A program made the position numbers and the translations under genes. DNA of 64,000 bases from an uncultured Roseibium sp. Lineage in GTDB: Bacteria > Pseudomonadota > Alphaproteobacteria > Rhizobiales > Stappiaceae. The stretch is from the NCBI RefSeq assembly GCF_947496995.1, contig NZ_CANMFD010000004.1, positions 372,001-436,000 of the forward strand. Reading direction: 5' to 3'. Under the pieces are notes generated by a model that worked only from the letters and a program-made list of their open reading frames with translations, made no database searches and had not been told where the DNA came from. This document shows, piece after piece, positions 35,767 through 47,480 of the stretch (position 1 is its first letter; every line of letters begins with the position of its first letter).

Positions 35767-36669
35767 ATGCACCGCCTTCCCCCGCTCCGTCTCCTGAGTG
35801 TTTTCGAAACCGTGCAGCGGGCGGGCAGCGCCAAGCGCGCCGCTGGCGACCTGAATGTGTCGATGTCCGCCATCAGCCAGGCGCTGCGGCAACTGGAAGG
35901 CCATATTGGTGCGCCCCTGTTCGACCGCAGCACCCGCCCGGCAGGCCTGACGGAGGCCGGCGCCATCCTGCTCAAAGCCGTTACGGAAAACCGGGAGCGG
36001 CTGACCGAAGCGCTGGAGGAGATCCGGGCACTCACGGTTCCGGATGTTCCGACCATCACCATTGCCTGCACCATCGGCTTTGCCACCTACTGGCTGATGC
36101 CGCGGCTAGAAGCCTTCTATCTCGAGCATCCTGACATAGCGGTGAACGTGCAGACCACTGCGCAGGAAGTTCCCCGGCTCGGCCCCGGCACGGACATCGC
36201 CTTGCGCTATGGCGACGGCCGTTGGGATGACGGCGAGGTCCGCCTGCTGTTCGCGGAAACCATCGAGCCGGTCTGCGCGCCGTCTCTGGCAAGGCGTATC
36301 GAGGAAAACGGTGGCAGCCTTGCCTCCGCCTTTTTGATCCATGTGGATTTTGCCGACCGGCGCTGGCTCACCTGGTCCGATTATCTCGCCCGTACCGGGC
36401 AGAAGGCGGCAGGCTCCGCAAAGGGCCTGCGCTTTTCCAATTACGTCCAGGCCACCCAGTCCGCCCTCTCCGGTCATGGCGTCATGCTCGGCTGGCGGTC
36501 TATCACCGGCGACCAGGTCGAAAACGGCCTCCTCGTCCCCGCCGGCCTGCCGCCCCTGCAACCGGACAACGCCTATCACGCTGTCCTCTCGCACCGCAGC
36601 CGGAAGACGGAAACGGCAAGAGTGGTGGCGGACTGGCTGGCGCGTGCGGCTGGTGATTCCGAAACCTGA
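35767..36669 (+). CDS. LysR-family transcriptional regulator (GcvA-like)
   Basis: 300 residues. The N-terminal winged HTH (LPPLRLLSVFETVQRAGSAK, SAISQALRQLEGHIGAPLF) is of the GcvA/AmpR-like subgroup. The C-terminal type-2 periplasmic-binding fold (TITIACTIGFATYWLMPRLE, LGPGTDIALRYGDGRW) senses a small effector. It diverges from the dioxygenase-aldolase operon and is its probable regulator through the AACTTAA repeats in the 166-bp intergenic region. Confidence 0.93.
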   Translation: MHRLPPLRLLSVFETVQRAGSAKRAAGDLNVSMSAISQALRQLEGHIGAPLFDRSTRPAGLTEAGAILLKAVTENRERLTEALEEIRALTVPDVPTITIACTIGFATYWLMPRLEAFYLEHPDIAVNVQTTAQEVPRLGPGTDIALRYGDGRWDDGEVRLLFAETIEPVCAPSLARRIEENGGSLASAFLIHVDFADRRWLTWSDYLARTGQKAAGSAKGLRFSNYVQATQSALSGHGVMLGWRSITGDQVENGLLVPAGLPPLQPDNAYHAVLSHRSRKTETARVVADWLARAAGDSET

Positions 36670-37040
36670 CCGGAGAGAACCCTGTGTTCTGACATGCCCC
36701 AGGTATCATCCGTGCGTTTACACGTCTCTTCCCCCTTTCGGCCCATGCCTGAATATCCGTGTCCAATTCGAGTTCTGACCCAAGATCATTTCAGCGGATA
36801 TGTGTGCTTCAGACTTGCGCATTGCGAAAGACCGACGCTATAGAGCGAAAATCGGCGTTGGACACGTCGCCTTATCAGTAAAATTATCTAATTACGCAAA
36901 GGTAATGAAGCTGATATACGCAAAACTTCTTATCACAGGTTGATTATTATTCTATTATATTTGTGATAAGTAAATTCTTCCAAAAAAATACGAGACCCGC
37001 CCCGGGAAAGGCAGAAAAATTGCTGGAAAGCACCTTCAAA
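36670..37040. other. Intergenic region with inverted repeat, no gene seen
   Basis: 371 bp, AT-rich in its last 150 bp. It contains CTTATCACA (36929-36937) and its exact inverse TGTGATAAG (36962-36970), 24 bp apart, which may be an operator or transcript stem for the downstream binding-protein gene. A GTG at 36963, in frame with that gene, lies inside the right arm and is therefore a poor start. No other feature recognised. Confidence 0.5.
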
Positions 37041-37949
37041 ATGGCGGGCAAGTATTCCCTGGCTTTTGCCACTCTCTTGTCTTTCCTTGTCACGGCACAG
37101 CCGGGACTTGCGCAGGCTGTCGGCGCTAACACGCCACCGGCAACCAACAACGGCTATGTCGACGAGATTCTGGCCGAAATCCTGAGGCGCACCGAGGGTC
37201 CGGATGCGGCCGTGCATCGGCCAGCAGACGCAGCCGGCATGTCCAGGGACCGGCTGCTTTCCGAGCTTATAAGCGGCGAGCTGATCGACTATGCGGCCAT
37301 GGCCACCAAGCCGGAATGGGAAGCGAAACTGATCACCATACGCATCCCTCTGCGCAAGGGGCTTCAGGGCTACCGCATCCTGTTCATCCTTGGTGCCAAT
37401 CAGGACGCATATTCACGGGTCGAAACGCTGGAAGACCTGAAAATGTTCTCTGTCGGATCCGGCCTTCAATGGTCGACAAGCCGCATCATGGAAGAAGCCG
37501 GCCTCCACGTCGTGAGGGCCGAAACGCTGGAACACCTGTTGCGGATGCTGGAACTCGGGCGCTTCAAGAGCCTGCCGCGAGGCATGGACGAGATTTTCTT
37601 CGAATATGAGAAATGGTCGGAAAAAATGCCGGACCTCGCCATCGAGGACACACTGACGCTCTTTATCCCGCTCCCGACCTATCTGTTCGTGTCACCTGAA
37701 CGGCCCGACCTGGCGGAGCGCTTCGAGCGGGGCCTGAGGTCGATGATTGCAGATGGATCACTGGACAGGCTTTTCTGGAAATATTTCCAGAAGGATATTG
37801 AACGGGCCGGCCTGAGCGAGCGCAGGATGATCAGGATTCCCAATCCTAATCTGGGCCCTGAAACACCCCTGAACGATCCCGCTCTGTGGTTCACGCCCGG
37901 AGACATGCCTCCCGAGCCTTTGAACGCAACAGGCAAACAGATCGACTGA
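37041..37949 (+). CDS. Orphan periplasmic solute-binding-like protein
   Basis: 302 residues from the ATG at 37041; an in-frame GTG at 36963 would add 26 residues before the signal peptide and lies in an inverted repeat. Signal peptide AGKYSLAFATLLSFLVTAQP with cleavage after AQA. The mature part resembles the SBP_bac_3 fold (ETLEDLKMFSVGSGLQWSTS, the lobe-crossing pattern, and ERFERGLRSMIADGSLDRLF, the typical C-terminal helix). No permease or ATPase adjoins it, so it may be a sensor partner instead of a transporter part. Ligand unknown. Confidence 0.75.
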   Translation: MAGKYSLAFATLLSFLVTAQPGLAQAVGANTPPATNNGYVDEILAEILRRTEGPDAAVHRPADAAGMSRDRLLSELISGELIDYAAMATKPEWEAKLITIRIPLRKGLQGYRILFILGANQDAYSRVETLEDLKMFSVGSGLQWSTSRIMEEAGLHVVRAETLEHLLRMLELGRFKSLPRGMDEIFFEYEKWSEKMPDLAIEDTLTLFIPLPTYLFVSPERPDLAERFERGLRSMIADGSLDRLFWKYFQKDIERAGLSERRMIRIPNPNLGPETPLNDPALWFTPGDMPPEPLNATGKQID

Positions 37950-38045
37950 CGCCGGACCTTTGCCGGATCAACGGCAGGTCGCGGTCCGTGCCTGTATTTG
38001 AAGGCCTCTTTGGGAACCGGGTTTCGATGGCAGGAACCTGCTCGT

Positions 38046-40046
38046 TTATACCGCCGCCTTTTTCTCCGAAACAGCAACCGGCCGGTCCCCGCGGACTTTT
38101 ACCTGAGCGAGATTTTCAGCCACGAAGGGTGCCAGGTCGTGAGCCGGCATGGGCACCCCGTAGTAGAAGCCCTGAAAATGATCGCAGGACAGGTGGTCGA
38201 GCGCATGAACCTGGTCAGCAGTCTCGATCCCCTCGACCGTCACGGTCATGTCAAGCCGGTGTCCCAGCTCGATGATCGTGTCCAGCACATGGAGCGATTT
38301 CCCGTCGATGTCGGTCAGGGATGTAATGAAGGACCTGTCGACCTTGATCTTGTCGAAGGCATATTTCCACAAATAGCCGAGGCTCGAATAGCCCGTGCCG
38401 AAGTCGTCCATGGCAAGCGAAACACCCATCTTGCTGAAGGCGCGCAACTGACCGGTCACCTGTTCCTCCTGCTCGATGAGCGTGTTCTCGGTCACTTCAA
38501 GCTCCAGCCGGTTGGCGGGCAGCCCGGCACTGTCCAGAAGCGTTCTCACGTCCTCGACCAGCTTGCCGTCATCAAACTGTTTTGCCGAGAGGTTCACGGA
38601 GACAAACAGCGGTTCCGGCCAGGTTGCCGCGGTCCTTATGGCTTCCTCGAGAATCCATTTGCCGATTTTGTTGATTTCACCGGCGTCTTCCGCAACGGGT
38701 ATGAACTCCGTGGGCGCAATGAAGTCTCCCTTGGCATCCCTGAGCCGCAACAACGCCTCGAAGCCCACGACCTCGGACGAGGAATGTTTGATCAAGGGCT
38801 GGTAATGCACCTCGAACCGCTCCTGAGGGAAACCGGCAATGATGCATTCCTCGACATAGCGCCGCCGGGCGATTTTCTCCTCCAGGTCCGGCGTGAACAG
38901 CACCCATGTGTTCCGGCCCGTAAGCTTGGCCTGATAAAGGGCGATATCGGCCTTGTGCATCCGGTCTTTCAGGCTCAGATCATCCAGGGTGTCAAAATGA
39001 ACCCCGAGACTCAGATGGCCGGTCAGCGCGATACCATCTGTCCGCACAGGCATGCTGACAGCCTTTCGGAGGCTTTCGATTAGTGTCTTGAGGTCTGCCA
39101 TGGTGCGGTTTGCGGAAATCAGGATGAATTCGTCCCCACCGAAACGAGCAGCCAGATCGCCGTTCGCCAGATGGGACGAGATCGCATTGCCGACATGGCG
39201 CAGGAACGCGTCGCCCGCCTTATGGCCGAAGGTGTCGTTAATGGCCTTGAAGTTGTCCAGGTCGATGAAAATGATCGCCGCCTTGCGCAGATCAAGCCTG
39301 CCGGCCCGGCGGGCATCCTCGACATTCTGAAAAAATGTCGAGCGATTGGGTAACCCGGTGAGCTGGTCGCGCGAGGACAGCAGCCGGACCTTCGCGTCGG
39401 TCCTGACCTGTTGCCGCATCTTGAAGAAATAGGCGAGAAAGGGCACACCGAAACTGAAGAGCACGACGAAGCCCAGCGCTGTCACGAGAGAGACGAACTT
39501 GCTCCGGAACAGATTGGCGACGGGCGTCTGATCGAGGTAGACTTCGACAACGCCAAGCCGGTCCCCGCTTTCGGAAATCACCGGAACATAGGCTTCAACA
39601 TAAAGGTCGGGACGGTTTTCCTTCTGACTGCCATCCTGAACATCGATCTTCGCATGGCCGGTGTCCAGAACCATGCGCGCATGGCCGTTGTGATCGGTTT
39701 GCGCTCCCGCCTCCAGCGGTTTGCCGAGTTCGTCGGAAATCAAAACCATTTGCGCGGATGCATTGAAAAGCTTGAAACGGAAGACGTCCGCAACCTGGAC
39801 CGCCTTTTCAATGACCGCCTGCTGCTCCGCCGTCGCCTCACCCGTTTTTATCAAGGCCTGAAGATCCGGCATGGCGGTGGAGAGATAGTGGCTCCAGTTT
39901 GTCGCCTTGCGTTCGGCACTGGCTACGATCACGGCATCCACAGATTGCTTGATGGCCAGGTTCCCCACACCAAGCATGACTGCAATAAATGCGATCAACA
40001 TCGCAAAATTCAACCAGCCGCGTATACCGTTTGACTTGCTAAACAT
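38046..40046 (-). CDS. GGDEF-EAL c-di-GMP protein with periplasmic sensor
   Basis: 666 residues. TM1 near residues 12-32, a periplasmic domain to about 180, TM2 (LVTALGFVVLFSFGVPFLAYF), then GGDEF and EAL. GGDEF is intact (ARFGGDEFILIS) but no RxxD inhibitory site precedes it. The EAL domain keeps catalytic residues: FEALLRL, VSVNLSAKQF, EVTENTL, MDDFGTGYSSLGYL, KVDRSFI and VEGIETADQ. Both activities are possible; EAL integrity suggests a phosphodiesterase. It converges with the orphan binding-protein gene, 96 nt apart; the binding protein could feed its periplasmic domain, but nothing proves it. Confidence 0.92.
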   Translation of the reverse strand: MFSKSNGIRGWLNFAMLIAFIAVMLGVGNLAIKQSVDAVIVASAERKATNWSHYLSTAMPDLQALIKTGEATAEQQAVIEKAVQVADVFRFKLFNASAQMVLISDELGKPLEAGAQTDHNGHARMVLDTGHAKIDVQDGSQKENRPDLYVEAYVPVISESGDRLGVVEVYLDQTPVANLFRSKFVSLVTALGFVVLFSFGVPFLAYFFKMRQQVRTDAKVRLLSSRDQLTGLPNRSTFFQNVEDARRAGRLDLRKAAIIFIDLDNFKAINDTFGHKAGDAFLRHVGNAISSHLANGDLAARFGGDEFILISANRTMADLKTLIESLRKAVSMPVRTDGIALTGHLSLGVHFDTLDDLSLKDRMHKADIALYQAKLTGRNTWVLFTPDLEEKIARRRYVEECIIAGFPQERFEVHYQPLIKHSSSEVVGFEALLRLRDAKGDFIAPTEFIPVAEDAGEINKIGKWILEEAIRTAATWPEPLFVSVNLSAKQFDDGKLVEDVRTLLDSAGLPANRLELEVTENTLIEQEEQVTGQLRAFSKMGVSLAMDDFGTGYSSLGYLWKYAFDKIKVDRSFITSLTDIDGKSLHVLDTIIELGHRLDMTVTVEGIETADQVHALDHLSCDHFQGFYYGVPMPAHDLAPFVAENLAQVKVRGDRPVAVSEKKAAV

Positions 40047-40339
40047 TCACAATTCCCGAGGCACCAAGAATTAATTACTGAACTACAAACAAACTAACAT
40101 TTTTATAATTTAAAAGAATCCTGACTACTAAAAAAAACTGAAATATCAAATCGATAGCAATAACAACACTGTGACTTATTACAATAATTACGTATTTAAA
40201 ATTGAAAAGCTGTTGGATGTATTCCTCGACATTTCTGCTCGCTGCTCTTCATCGACGTTATTCGCTCCGGTTTGAGAGCCGATGCGCCACCGCCCTCGCG
40301 CAGGCAACACGCCCAAACTCAAAATTCCCTGAAAAGCTC
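40047..40339. other. AT-rich intergenic region, no gene seen
   Basis: About 290 bp between the divergent GGDEF-EAL and TetR genes, strikingly A/T-rich from 40070 to 40205 compared with the GC-rich surroundings. It should contain the GGDEF-EAL promoter on the minus strand. I see no conserved RNA, repeat or small ORF with a convincing ribosome-binding site. Confidence 0.4.
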
Positions 40340-40400
40340 TTGACCTCTTTTTCCGCCGATGCCATAACCTCGACAGAACCGTACGGTACGGTTCACCGTA
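40340..40400 (+). promoter_or_regulatory. Promoter and operator of the TetR gene
   Basis: TTGACC (40340-40345), 17 bp, CATAAC (40363-40368) forms a good sigma-70 promoter. Just downstream AACCGTACGGTACGGTT (40377-40393) and TACGGTTCACCGTA (40387-40400) form overlapping inverted repeats, a typical place for autorepression by the TetR protein starting at 40445. Confidence 0.55.
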
Positions 40401-40444
40401 TCGATCATCCTCATGTGTACCCAGTCCTGATCAAGCCCTGAAAA

Positions 40445-42200
<1,756 letters not shown>

Positions 42201-42226
42201 TCTTTCGGGATCGTCAGCAGACACAG

Positions 42227-42256
42227 GGCTCCGCCGGTTTCGGCGGGGCCTTTTTT
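42227..42256 (+). terminator. Intrinsic terminator of ilvC
   Basis: GGCTCCGCCG (42227-42236), loop GTTT, CGGCGGGGCC (42241-42250), then six T residues. The 10-bp stem (one wobble) starts 27 nt after the ilvC stop. The convergent carboxypeptidase gene stops right at its end. Confidence 0.9.
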
Positions 42257-43156
42257 CTAGAAATGCGCCTCGATCAGCCGGGTGACTTCCTTGTCCCGCG
42301 CAGCCTCGCTCTTGCCGCCGATCACGACGACGATCAACCCTTTGCCGCCGCGGTCCGCGGTGGCGACCAGATTGTAGCCGGACATGCGGATATAGCCGGT
42401 CTTCAGGCCGTCGACACCGGGAACCTTGCCGAGAAGGTTGTTGGTCGCCCGGAACGTGCGGCCGCCGTATGAAAACGATTTGGCTCGGTAGTAGCTTGCA
42501 TATTGCGGAAAGCGGCGCTTCAGGGCGAGGCCAAGGGTGGCCATGTCGCGCGCCGTTGTCACCTGGGCCGGATCGGGAAGACCGGTCGCATTGACGAAGC
42601 GGGTTCTGGAAAGGCCCAGCGCCCGGGCCTGCTGCGTCATCTGCCGGGCGAAGGCGGCTTCGCTTCCGGCAAGGTTTTCGGCAATCGTGACGGCAACGTC
42701 ATTGGCGGACTTCACCGCCAGGGCCCGGGCAGCCTGTTCCACGGTGATGGTGGATCCGGCCTTCAGTCCAAGCTTCGCGGGAGGCTGCGATGCCGCAGTC
42801 GCCGAGACCGTCAACGGCGACGACAGCGAATAGCGCCCCTCGGAGACCGCCTCGAACAACAGGTAGAGCGTCATCATCTTGGTCAGGGAGGCCGGATAGC
42901 GCGCAGCGTCCGCATCGACCGCATAGAGTTCTTCCCCTGTCGCGGCATTCACGACCAGAGCTGAATAGCCGCGCTCGACGGCGGTGGCCGGTGCATAGCT
43001 GACAACCGGGAGGGAAGCGGTCTGCACCGCAGCGCCCGATGGCGCCTGAGCGGACCCGGAAGGCGGCTGCGCCGTCTGACATGCCGCCAGCAGTACGGCC
43101 AGGCCGATGGCAGCCGTCATTTTCAGATGTGCGGTCCAGCGCATTCCCGGCCCCAT
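42257..43156 (-). CDS. D-alanyl-D-alanine carboxypeptidase family lipoprotein (peptidase S11)
   Basis: 299 residues (start 43156; an ATG at 43144 is an alternative). A lipoprotein signal, GLAVLLAACQT, places Cys at about residue 26. The three penicillin-binding motifs are intact: SLTKMM (SxxK), SAN (KSANDV) and KTG (LKTGYI). It trims the terminal D-Ala from peptidoglycan pentapeptides in the periplasm. Being lipid-anchored and about 300 residues it differs from E. coli DacA (C-terminal amphipathic anchor). The linker after the lipobox is rich in Ser, Ala and Gln. Confidence 0.92.
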   Translation of the reverse strand: MGPGMRWTAHLKMTAAIGLAVLLAACQTAQPPSGSAQAPSGAAVQTASLPVVSYAPATAVERGYSALVVNAATGEELYAVDADAARYPASLTKMMTLYLLFEAVSEGRYSLSSPLTVSATAASQPPAKLGLKAGSTITVEQAARALAVKSANDVAVTIAENLAGSEAAFARQMTQQARALGLSRTRFVNATGLPDPAQVTTARDMATLGLALKRRFPQYASYYRAKSFSYGGRTFRATNNLLGKVPGVDGLKTGYIRMSGYNLVATADRGGKGLIVVVIGGKSEAARDKEVTRLIEAHF

Positions 43157-43175
43157 TCCTATCCGGTCTTCCGCA

Positions 43176-43937
43176 TTACGGTTTCAGGCGGTAACCGGTC
43201 TTGAAGATACGATGTATGATGGCAAGCGATCCACCGAGGAAGATCATCGTTGCAAGCAGTGAAAGCCACAAGCTCACATCCGCCTGACCGTAGAAGCTCC
43301 AACGGAAACCGGAAATCAGATAGACGACCGGATTGATCAAGGTCACCTTCTGCCAGAATTCCGGCAGCATGTTGATGGAATAAAAGCTCCCGCCCAGAAA
43401 CGCGAGCGGCGTCACGATCAGAAGCGGAACGAACTGAAGCTTCTCGAAGTTGTCCGCCCAGATGCCGATGATGAAGCCAAGCAGGGCGAAGGTCACCGCC
43501 GTCAGCACGAAAAACGCCGCCATCCAGACAGGATGCTGGATTTCCAGCGGCACGAAGAAATTCGCCGTGATCAGGATGATCAAGCCGACCAGAACGGACT
43601 TCGTCGCCGCCGCGCCGACATAAGCGATGGTGATTTCCAGAAACGAGACGGGCGCCGAAAGGACTTCGAAAATGGTCCCGGTGAACTTGGGAAAATAGAT
43701 GCCGAAAGAGGCGTTGGACAGGCTCTGGGTCATGAGCGACAGCATGATCAGGCCCGGCACAATGAAGGCTCCGTAGCTCACGCCATCCACCTCAGTGATG
43801 CGCGAACCTATCGCTGCGCCGAAAACCACGAAATAGAGCACGGTCGAGATCACCGGCGAGATGATGCTCTGCATGATCGTGCGCCGGGTGCGGGCCATTT
43901 CGGCAAGATAGATGGATTTGATCGCTTCGAAATTCAT
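43176..43937 (-). CDS. ABC-2 type exporter permease
   Basis: 253 residues from the ATG at 43937 (frame extends to 44039 inside the GNAT gene). Six membrane segments of the ABC2_membrane type: [37 protein letters not shown] and [19 protein letters not shown], very like E. coli YadH. It pairs with the ATPase encoded two genes upstream, with a GNAT gene in between. Exported substrate unknown. Confidence 0.92.
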   Translation of the reverse strand: MNFEAIKSIYLAEMARTRRTIMQSIISPVISTVLYFVVFGAAIGSRITEVDGVSYGAFIVPGLIMLSLMTQSLSNASFGIYFPKFTGTIFEVLSAPVSFLEITIAYVGAAATKSVLVGLIILITANFFVPLEIQHPVWMAAFFVLTAVTFALLGFIIGIWADNFEKLQFVPLLIVTPLAFLGGSFYSINMLPEFWQKVTLINPVVYLISGFRWSFYGQADVSLWLSLLATMIFLGGSLAIIHRIFKTGYRLKP

Positions 43938-43950
43938 AAAATGTCCGTCT

Positions 43951-44445
43951 CTATACCAGTTTGCTGTCGAGCAGCAGTTCCATCCGCGGCAGCGTGCGGC
44001 CCGCAATGGAGCCTGAGGGCGTGCGGCCGGTTGTGACAAAGCCCATGCGGACGTAAAACGGTTCGGCGAACGGATCGGAATCCAGCTCGATCCGGGTCAC
44101 TCCCCGGTTCCTGGCTTCTTCCAGCAGCGGACCGAACAGCCGGCGGCCGACCTGTTTGCCCTTCCAGTCCGGATCCACGAAGCAGGTGCCTACTTCCCCC
44201 GTCTCGCCGTCGGCGGCAATGCTGAGCCGGATACAGCCGACCGGATTGCCGCTTGCCGTCTCGGCCAGCCAGAAGTGATCGTCCGAAATCCAGCTGTCGC
44301 GAACCCTCAGTTCTTCCGCGCATTGCGCCATGAACGCATCGTCATAGCCGTTCGATCTCTTCGAGCGCATGCACAGGTCTGTCAGAGCGTCCCTGTCGCC
44401 CGGTTCCGCTCTGCGAATGGCGAAGTCATTGCCCATGATGATCAT
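43951..44445 (-). CDS. GNAT-family N-acetyltransferase inside an ABC exporter operon
   Basis: 164 residues. Acetyl-CoA motif [27 protein letters not shown] and [19 protein letters not shown] define the GNAT fold. Its ATG at 44445 overlaps the ATPase stop (TAATG), with a second ATG at 44436. The permease gene follows 13 nt after its stop, so all three genes are one transcript. Its placement suggests an acetylation step tied to export or self-protection; this is inference. Confidence 0.88.
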   Translation of the reverse strand: MIIMGNDFAIRRAEPGDRDALTDLCMRSKRSNGYDDAFMAQCAEELRVRDSWISDDHFWLAETASGNPVGCIRLSIAADGETGEVGTCFVDPDWKGKQVGRRLFGPLLEEARNRGVTRIELDSDPFAEPFYVRMGFVTTGRTPSGSIAGRTLPRMELLLDSKLV

Positions 44446-45368
44446 TACCCGCTTTTCACCAGATCGACAAAAATGTCCTCAAGCGAAGACTGGTCGGTCT
44501 GCAGATCCTGGAACCGGACACCGGCCGACGACAGATCCGTCAGAAGCGACGTGATGCCCGTTCGCTCCGCGTGCGTATCGTAGGTGTAGACCAGGCTGGT
44601 TCCGTCGCTCGCCAGGGTCAGGTCATATTGAGCCAGGCTTGCCGGCAAGGCGCTGAGAGGTTCGCTCAGGTTGAGCGTCAGCAGCTTGCGGCCAAGCTTG
44701 CGCATCAGCTCCGCCTTGTCTTCCACGAGGATGATTTCGCCGCCGTTGATCACCCCCACCCTGTCGGCCATTTCCTCGGCTTCTTCGATGTAATGCGTCG
44801 TCAGGATAATGGTGACGCCGCGCTCCTTCAGATTGCCGACGATGCGCCACATGTCGTGCCTGAGTTCAACGTCGACACCTGCCGTCGGCTCATCCAGAAA
44901 CAGGAGCCGCGGCTCATGGGCAAGCGCCTTGGCAACCAGAAGGCGGCGCTTCATGCCGCCGGACAGAGACATGATGGCATTGTCACGCTTGTCCCAAAGG
45001 GACAGGTCCTTCAGGATACTTTCAACCAGCGCCGGGTCCGGTTTCAGACCGAACAGTCCGCGGCTGAAGGCAACGGTATCGGCAACCATTTCAAACGGCG
45101 CGGTCGGCATTTCCTGCGGCACGAGGCCAATGAGCTGGCGGGCGGCGCGAAAATCCTTCAGCGCATCAAAACCACCCACATCAATGCTTCCGGACGTCGG
45201 CCGCACGAGACCGCAGATCGTGCTGATCAGCGTGGTCTTGCCCGCGCCGTTCGGTCCCAGAAGCGCAAAGACTTCTCCCTCGCGGATATCCAGCGAAACG
45301 GACTTGAGAGCCTGGAAACCGCCATCATAGGTCTTTTCCAGGTCGCGAACGGACAATATGGGAGCCAT
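44445..45368 (-). CDS. ABC-2 type exporter ATPase
   Basis: 307 residues from the ATG at 45368. Walker [13 protein letters not shown], signature [19 protein letters not shown], Walker [21 protein letters not shown] and H-loop [11 protein letters not shown], most similar to YadG/DrrA/NodI-type drug or polysaccharide exporters. First gene of an ATPase-GNAT-permease operon, divergent from pirin with 248 bp between. Substrate unknown. Confidence 0.93.
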   Translation of the reverse strand: MAPILSVRDLEKTYDGGFQALKSVSLDIREGEVFALLGPNGAGKTTLISTICGLVRPTSGSIDVGGFDALKDFRAARQLIGLVPQEMPTAPFEMVADTVAFSRGLFGLKPDPALVESILKDLSLWDKRDNAIMSLSGGMKRRLLVAKALAHEPRLLFLDEPTAGVDVELRHDMWRIVGNLKERGVTIILTTHYIEEAEEMADRVGVINGGEIILVEDKAELMRKLGRKLLTLNLSEPLSALPASLAQYDLTLASDGTSLVYTYDTHAERTGITSLLTDLSSAGVRFQDLQTDQSSLEDIFVDLVKSG

Positions 45369-45616
45369 GAAGTTCCAACCGGTTGAGAAAGTCGAATTTG
45401 ACCGGGCGGCCAAATCGGCGCGCCACACTGGCATGTGGGCTGGAATGCCGCAAGATGCAAGACGTGCGGCCTACCGGGATCTTCCGGCAGGAGACCACCC
45501 CGGGCAACCGGGATTGTCCACACCGCGCAAACACTGCGTTTGGTGTGCCCCGGCTGGGATTTCGGAAAATTGACGCTATCTTGGCTGATACAATCTTCGA
45601 TGAAAGCGAGACGCCC

Positions 45617-46519
45617 ATGTCCATCCGCCCCGTTACACACATCGGAAGCACGCAAACGACCATGGAAGGCGCGGGGGTCAAGCTCGAACGCGTCTTCGGC
45701 TTCCAGGATCCGGACATGCTCGACCCGTTCCTGCTTCTCGACGATTTCCGCAACGACAGGCCGCAAGACTTTCTGAAAGGCTTCCCCTGGCATCCCCACC
45801 GTGGCATCGAGACCATCACCTATGTGCTCGCCGGAACCGTCGAGCATGGCGACAGCCTGGGCAATACCGGCAATCTGGGCGCGGGCGACGTGCAATGGAT
45901 GACCGCCGGGCGCGGCATCATGCACCAGGAAATGCCCAAGGGTGACGCGAAGGGCCGCATGCACGGCTTCCAGCTCTGGGCCAACCTGCCGTCCTCGCTG
46001 AAGATGACGGAGCCGCGCTACCAGGACGTCGCGGGACAAGACATCCCCGTCGAGGTGGATGACGACGGCACCTCGGCGCGCATCATCTGCGGCGAATTCT
46101 GGGGCAAACGCGGACCGGTCGACGGCATCGCCGCCGAGCCGCAATATCTCGATATCCATGTGCCTGCGGGAAAGAAGAAACGCTTCAAGGTGGACACCTA
46201 CAAGCAGACCTTCGCCTATGTCTTCGAAGGCTCGGGCAGCTTCGAAGGCGCCTCCGACCCCTTCGGTGTGCTGACGGAAAAGGAATTCGGCGGCGAGGAA
46301 CTCAAGATCCGCGACGAAACCGGAAACCGCTCGCTGGTGATCTTCGGTTCAGGCGACGAGATCGTCGTCCAGGCAGGTGATGAAGGCATCCGCTTCCTGC
46401 TCGTCTCCGGCGCCCCGATCCGCGAACCCGTCGCCTGGCACGGCCCGATCGTCATGAACACCCATGAGGAGCTTAATCAGGCGATCAAGGAACTGCGCAG
46501 CGGCACGTTTATCCGGTAG
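45617..46519 (+). CDS. Pirin family protein
   Basis: 300 residues from the ATG at 45617; the long upstream frame (to 45383) has no family resemblance. Two cupin domains: N-terminal HPHRGIETITYVLAGTVEHG with metal-binding His/Glu and MTAGRGIMHQEMPKG; C-terminal YKQTFAYVFEGSGSFEG. Some pirins are quercetin dioxygenases, others redox-sensing iron proteins. The role here is unknown. It is the last ordinary gene before the gene-poor flank of the CTQ-oxidase cluster. Confidence 0.93.
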   Translation: MSIRPVTHIGSTQTTMEGAGVKLERVFGFQDPDMLDPFLLLDDFRNDRPQDFLKGFPWHPHRGIETITYVLAGTVEHGDSLGNTGNLGAGDVQWMTAGRGIMHQEMPKGDAKGRMHGFQLWANLPSSLKMTEPRYQDVAGQDIPVEVDDDGTSARIICGEFWGKRGPVDGIAAEPQYLDIHVPAGKKKRFKVDTYKQTFAYVFEGSGSFEGASDPFGVLTEKEFGGEELKIRDETGNRSLVIFGSGDEIVVQAGDEGIRFLLVSGAPIREPVAWHGPIVMNTHEELNQAIKELRSGTFIR

Positions 46520-47480
46520 CGAAAAGCAGGCATCCATCGAACGTTCAGAGGTCAGAAAGACAAGGTCCGCAAGAATACGGCCCTGAGCAAAGAAGACGGA
46601 ATCTGATGGGCATCTGATTTATGTTAAATTCCAGGTTCCGAAAACAAGGGGCGAGTCGGATTTCAGGGTACGTCCATTCAACGCGCTCCTTCCGGCAAAA
46701 TCAGATTATCTTCTTGTGTGAACCGGTGATTGGCGTGTTTCGAGCGCAATAATTTTTATCAATGTCAAAGGGTAGCCATGGTGCCCTGTCTCAGGTGATT
46801 TGATCCACCCAATGCTCTCCCCGATTTATAGGACAGACAGAAAGAGAGTGTTCGTCCGGATCACCAATGAGTGCCCTGAAGCATGTAGCCGGGGCTCGAT
46901 TGACAAGCGAATGCCTCATGCATCCTCGGACGGCAGTTGCACGAGAAACTGACCCGATACAACGACGACAAAAGGCGTGACGGGATCGTGGACATGCCAG
47001 GCATTTTTACGAATTGATGTCCCATCAAAGCCCGCCAAGACGCCCCCATCCCAGCGTGTCGTTGCCCTAGCGGCAATTTATTATTTTTGTTTTAAATCAA
47101 TAACTTAAATAAATAGATTCAAAATTGATAAAAACTACTTCAGATTGCAAATAAACTATGATAGCGTAATTTCAATGTAAAAATAAACGACTACTACAAG
47201 TGAATTAGTTCTTCGTGAATGATATTCATTAAATTGAGACTCCTCGTTTATTATTACATGAGATTTACATAATATTTTCAGATGAAAAACAGCCTACCTA
47301 AGAGTGGTCGTTCTCGCCGCTTCTTAAGAGGGGACGGAGTGCGCGTGAATTCACAGGGCTTCTTCTGATAACTGGCCGCCAACAAGGAACTCGGCTCTTT
47401 CGCCAGGAAAAGCCTCATGTCGAGATTTGTTTGAAGTGCTTGTTGACCGTTCAAATGATGCCATCGAAGGGAGTTTAGCA
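46520..47480. other. Gene-poor, AT-rich flank of the CTQ-oxidase cluster
   Basis: 961 bp without a supportable gene. The first 540 bp are of middling composition with only short, non-conserved frames (longest about 70 codons on the minus strand at 46861-47076, no recognised motif). From about 47065 to 47280 the DNA is extremely A/T-rich (e.g. TTATTATTTTTGTTTTAAAT), unlike anything else in the window. The promoter of the 47481 gene must lie here. The boundary suggests insertion of foreign DNA between pirin and the cluster. Confidence 0.55.

Noticed and set aside
46861..47076. 71-codon minus-strand frame considered as a transposase remnant
   Set aside because: No recognisable transposase residues, no terminal repeats nearby and poor codon use.
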